Under the pieces are notes generated by a model. It was not told the DNA's origin, made no database searches, and was given only the letters and a program-made list of their open reading frames with translations. 64,000 nucleotides of DNA from Saccharopolyspora oryzae (GTDB lineage: Bacteria > Actinomycetota > Actinomycetes > Mycobacteriales > Pseudonocardiaceae), in the NCBI RefSeq assembly GCF_027853915.1, contig NZ_JAQGLA010000030.1, forward strand, positions 1-64,000, written 5' to 3'. This document shows positions 61,901-64,000 of the stretch, one piece after another. Each line of letters begins with the position of its first letter. Within the stretch, counting starts at the first letter, position 1. A program made the position numbers and the translations under genes.

Positions 61901-62190
61901 GATCCGGCGAGCCGGCGCAACCGCGCGCGCACCCGGTCGGCGAGCTGCCGCGCAGCTTTCCGGGTGAAGGTCAGACCGAGGATGCGCTCGGGCGTGACCA
62001 GCTGGTTCGCCACCAGCCAGACCACCCGCGCGGCCATGGTCTCGGTCTTGCCCGCGCCGGCACCCGCGACGACCAGCGCCGGTTCGGCGGGCGCGGCGAT
62101 GACGGCGGCCTGCTCCGGTGTCGGCGGGTGCAGTCCGAGCGCCTGCGCGATCCGATGTGGACTGACCATCGCCCGCTCGCTCACCTGCAC
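58921..62190 (-). CDS. adnB: AdnB helicase-nuclease subunit
   Basis: A 1089-residue UvrD-like helicase fused to a RecB-type nuclease, corresponding to Rv3201c. Motif I is VVAGAGAGKTET near residue 44, motif II is LLDEYQDTGH, motif III is VGDPAQAIYGWRGA, and motif VI is YVAVTRSERTL. The C-terminal PD-(D/E)XK domain has GTAFHAWLEHRF, GRMDAVF and VVDWKTGAV near residues 1000-1035. With AdnA it unwinds and resects DNA double-strand breaks. GTG 62190 is used; GTG 62184 or ATG 62169 are alternatives. It is separated from adnA by 181 bp containing two palindromes. Confidence 0.93.
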   Translation of the reverse strand: MQVSERAMVSPHRIAQALGLHPPTPEQAAVIAAPAEPALVVAGAGAGKTETMAARVVWLVANQLVTPERILGLTFTRKAARQLADRVRARLRRLAGSGLLDEVDPSGQLRSTVLTEDPTVLTYHAYAGRIVGEHGLRVPVEPGARLLSETASWQLAHRVVATWTEDLDTDKVPSTVTGYVLALAGELAEHLVSPRDLRDHAEKLCQVIENAPRAKGQRANLPQDLMKVVAAQQLRIALLPLVEEYAQSKRREGAMDFADQMSLAALLAAEHPEVVEGERARYGAVLLDEYQDTGHAQRVLLRSLFGQGDQLPVTSVGDPAQAIYGWRGASAANLPRFTTDFPRTDGGRPAPASRYGLLTSFRNPAEVLEVANAVSEPLRRIGLEVDELRPREGAEPGDIRLALTEHVREELDWVADQIAAQWHAALDEGGSPPTAAVLVRRRADMADIAAVLRERGLPVEVVGLGGLLDEAEVRDLVSALRTLVDPLAGTAAMRLLTGSRWRIGAADIAALWERARELGAQAFKEPESDDPSAMVTAALPGENAEQAGLVDALDDPGDAARYSAAGYQRIRKLGTELANLRRRLDQPLPELVADVERTLLLDIESLARSVGPGRIHLDAFADVVTSFAMTSPSATLSSLLDYLSAAERAEDGLEPGEVEVAEDRVQVLTVHAAKGLEWQVVAVPHLVNDVFPGKRKSSSWLRSVTSLPAELRGDAQDLPVLDVDRLSGMDRKEITEALGIHDEEFEERRIAEERRLLYVAVTRSERTLLLSGHWWGENGDRPKGPSIFLQELAAVLNGSNVGVLDQVAPQPAEDAPNPLAESVRSVEWPIDPLGPRREAVAEGAELVRAALSDVDSLESEEDDDEEGWARDVEVLLAERAAAAQRREQVRLPEHLSVSQLVELAGDTEGLARRLRRPLPFPPNPMTRRGTAFHAWLEHRFTSSALLDIDELPGAADESAPMQEDLAELQQAFLAGTWADRTPHRVEVPFETQVEGIVLRGRMDAVFRDPDGGWTVVDWKTGAVPGGDKVPALSVQLAAYRLAWAELSRTPLEKVRAAFHYVRHDHTLRPADLLDADGIRNLITAVPEAG

Positions 62191-62210
62191 ACCCCCACTG
62201 CTCCGTCCCG

Positions 62211-62256
62211 CGCAATTTCCATTGAAATCGAACCTTCGATTTCAATGGAAATTGCG
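62211..62256. repeat. AT-rich perfect palindrome, variant C
   Basis: Two exact 22-nt arms flank CC. The arm reads CGCAATTTCCATTGAAATCG then AA, so the shared core (ATTTCCATTGAA) is present but with the half-sites inverted relative to copies A and B. It lies 20 nt upstream of the adnB start. Confidence 0.85.
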
Positions 62257-62310
62257 GACCTCCGGTGTGTCGGGACACGACACGCCGGGACCTGCGGACG
62301 GAGGCACGCG

Positions 62311-62348
62311 AATTCAATGGAAATCGGACGTCCGATTTCCATTGAATT
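62311..62348. repeat. AT-rich palindrome, variant D
   Basis: Two exact 18-nt arms (AATTCAATGGAAATCGGA and complement) flank CG, so the whole 38 bp is self-complementary; a mismatch limits further extension. It lies 23 nt past the adnA stop. Confidence 0.85.
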
Positions 62349-62371
62349 TGCGTTGCCCCGGGGCCGCTCGG

Positions 62372-64000
62372 TCATTGGGCGACCTGCCTACCTTCCGGTT
62401 GGACCGGGCAGCAGGTCCGGGCCGGGCAGCGGGAGCAGTCGGCGTTCTCCGTGGCCACGAAGGCCGGGCCGAGGCTGTCGGCCGCCGCCGTGTGCACCAC
62501 GTCGAGCCACACCTTGATCCGCTCGTCGTCCAACGCCTCCTGGGTCCGCTCGGTGGCCGCACCCTTGCGGTCGGACTTCGCCACGTAGAGCAGCCGGGCC
62601 CCGCCCGGGGCGTCGTGCTCGCCGAAGGCGCCCAACGCGGCGGCGAGCTGGTACACCGCCAGCTGCGGGTGTTCCTCGGCATCGCCCTTGCTGACCGGGT
62701 TCTTGCCGGTCTTGACGTCCACGACGACCGGACGTCCTTCGCCGTCGGCTTCGAGCCGGTCGACCCGACCCCGCAGCCGCAGCCACGGACCGCCGGGGCG
62801 GGCCGGGACCGTGACGTCGAGGTCCTTCTCCACCCCGACCTGGGTGAGTTCGGCCCGCGACTGCACCAGCCAGTTCACGAAGGCGTCGAGCATGTTCTCC
62901 ACGCGCTTGCGCTCCTTGCGGGAGAACCACGGCGCACCGGCGTCCACCGAGTCCCACGCTTCGTCGAGCGCTTTGTGCAACTGCTTGGTGTCCGCGCCTT
63001 CCGCGGCGGCCTGGACCAGCGCGTGCACCAGGGTTCCGGTGAGCGCGGCGAGTTCCGCGGTGTCCTGGCCGCCGTGCCGCTCCACCATCCAGCGCAGCGG
63101 GCACTTGGCCAGGATTTCCACAGTGGACGGAGACACGCGCACCGGTTCGTCGCCGGTCACCAGCGGTTCGGCCGTGGAGCTCTCCGGCAGCCCGTACCAG
63201 CTCTCCGGGCTGGCGCCCGGCACGTCCTCCGCCGCCAGCCGCGCCAGCTGCTTCGCCGCGCGTCGGCGCCGCTCCGGCAGCGCCTCCGGGTCGCACACGA
63301 CCCGCCGCAGCTCGCCGACCAGGTCGGCCAGCGCCAAACCGCGTTCCGGCCGGGCGATCGGCCGCTCGACCGCGTCCGGATCGCTGTCCACGCCTTCGAG
63401 CTCGTCCAGGAACCGCGACGGCTGGTCGTCCTCCCCCCGCACCGCGCTGACCAGCAGGTTCCGCCGCGCCCGGCTGGCGGCGACCCGCAGCAGCCGGCGC
63501 TCCTCGGCCAGCAGCGGCGCGGTGGCCGACACCCGCTCGGAGTCCATCCCGGCCAGCACGTCGACCAACCGCTCCACCCCGAGCAGCGATCCGCGCAACC
63601 GCAGGTCAGGCCAGATCCCCTCCTGGATGCCGGGAATCGCCACGACTTCCCACTCCTGCCCGCTCGCGGCGTGCGCGGTGAGCACTTGGACGGCGTTGTC
63701 ACGGGGCGCGGTCGGTGCGAGCGAGCTGCCCGCGATCTGCTGGCTGGTCAGGTAGTCGGCGAAACCGGCGGCGTCGGCACCCGGCAACCGGTCGACGTAC
63801 TGGGCGGCCGCGTCGAACAGCGACACGATGGCGTCCAGGTCTCGGTCGGCCTGGGCACCGACGACGCCGTGCCGTTCGGACTGCGCCACCCAGCGCTTCT
63901 CCAGACCGCTGGCCTTCCAGACCCGCCACAGCGTTTCTTCGACGCTGTGCCCGGCGGACACCGATTCGGCGGCCTTGCGCAGCAGGCCCGCGACCTTCCG
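62372..64000 (-). CDS. adnA: AdnA helicase-nuclease subunit, partial (5' part beyond window)
   Basis: The C-terminal 542 residues of a UvrD-like helicase-nuclease, corresponding to Rv3202c; the frame stays open to the right edge. It shows late helicase motifs (QVLTAHAASGQEWEVVAIPG and VAASRARRNLLVS) and a nuclease domain with VVDVKTGKNP. An AddB-type [4Fe-4S] staple is visible: a first Cys in EILAKCPLRW and three more in ADCSRCPARTCCP at the C-terminus. It forms the AdnAB dimer with the downstream adnB product. Confidence 0.93.
   Translation of the reverse strand, partial: RKVAGLLRKAAESVSAGHSVEETLWRVWKASGLEKRWVAQSERHGVVGAQADRDLDAIVSLFDAAAQYVDRLPGADAAGFADYLTSQQIAGSSLAPTAPRDNAVQVLTAHAASGQEWEVVAIPGIQEGIWPDLRLRGSLLGVERLVDVLAGMDSERVSATAPLLAEERRLLRVAASRARRNLLVSAVRGEDDQPSRFLDELEGVDSDPDAVERPIARPERGLALADLVGELRRVVCDPEALPERRRRAAKQLARLAAEDVPGASPESWYGLPESSTAEPLVTGDEPVRVSPSTVEILAKCPLRWMVERHGGQDTAELAALTGTLVHALVQAAAEGADTKQLHKALDEAWDSVDAGAPWFSRKERKRVENMLDAFVNWLVQSRAELTQVGVEKDLDVTVPARPGGPWLRLRGRVDRLEADGEGRPVVVDVKTGKNPVSKGDAEEHPQLAVYQLAAALGAFGEHDAPGGARLLYVAKSDRKGAATERTQEALDDERIKVWLDVVHTAAADSLGPAFVATENADCSRCPARTCCPVQPEGRQVAQ

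Noticed and set aside
58159-62517. A 1452-codon open frame on the plus strand
   Set aside because: It is antisense to adnB across almost its whole length, is rich in Arg, Gly and Gln as expected for a shadow frame in high-GC DNA, and shows no domain.

Overview
The window is GC-rich chromosomal DNA of an actinomycete, most probably a member of the Pseudonocardiaceae close to Saccharopolyspora. This is an inference from four things: the block ftsE-ftsX-smpB-ssrA; the gene order UPF0182 / PDZ-Lon / DUF2342 / AarF / whiB7 / uvrD2 / nudC / potassium channel / adnB / adnA, which is also that of mycobacteria; the XRE-DUF397 gene pair; and ESX-type accessory genes (EspG, a PPE-like protein, DUF3558 lipoproteins). 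There is no phage, plasmid replication or CRISPR locus.

Positions 1-24000 are accessory metabolism. A D-aminoacylase-like hydrolase and an MFS carrier sit opposite an Lrp regulator (256-4123). A TetR / Old Yellow Enzyme / SRPBCC operon (4181-6529) is followed by a MoxR-VWA pair (6582-8839). A TIR-bounded 0.7-kb element (8839-9529) comes next. A permease plus ACAD-like oxidoreductase (9529-12177) is divergent from a TetR gene, and a YtcJ-type amidohydrolase is divergent from a thioesterase / enoyl-CoA hydratase / acyl-CoA ligase operon (15208-19816). The last two loci share an unusual GATC-repeat palindrome and probably form one regulon. Between them lies an XRE-DUF397 pair divergent from three overlapping small genes. 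An MFS carrier is paired with a racemase-fold protein that lacks both family cysteines (20606-22703).

Positions 24000-31200 carry core genes: tmRNA (tag ADKSQREFALAA), smpB, ftsX, ftsE, prfB, a PadR regulator and two tandem initiator tRNA genes. Positions 31200-48300 hold the conserved actinobacterial block with envelope proteases, AarF kinase, whiB7 with its leader (promoter, upstream ORF and attenuator hairpin can be read), uvrD2, nudC and an M16 protease pair. Positions 48367-52736 are an ESX-associated island that has undergone a segmental duplication with decay of one copy. Positions 52753-64000 contain membrane proteins, a YpfJ-type metalloprotease, a potassium channel and the AdnB/AdnA end-resection helicase-nuclease; adnA runs off the right edge.

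Two families of dispersed perfect or near-perfect palindromes lie between genes: an AT-rich family with four copies and a second family centred on CTATAG with two copies. These palindromes, the TIR element, the ESX duplication, the GATC-palindrome regulon and the whiB7 leader are the most noteworthy signals.
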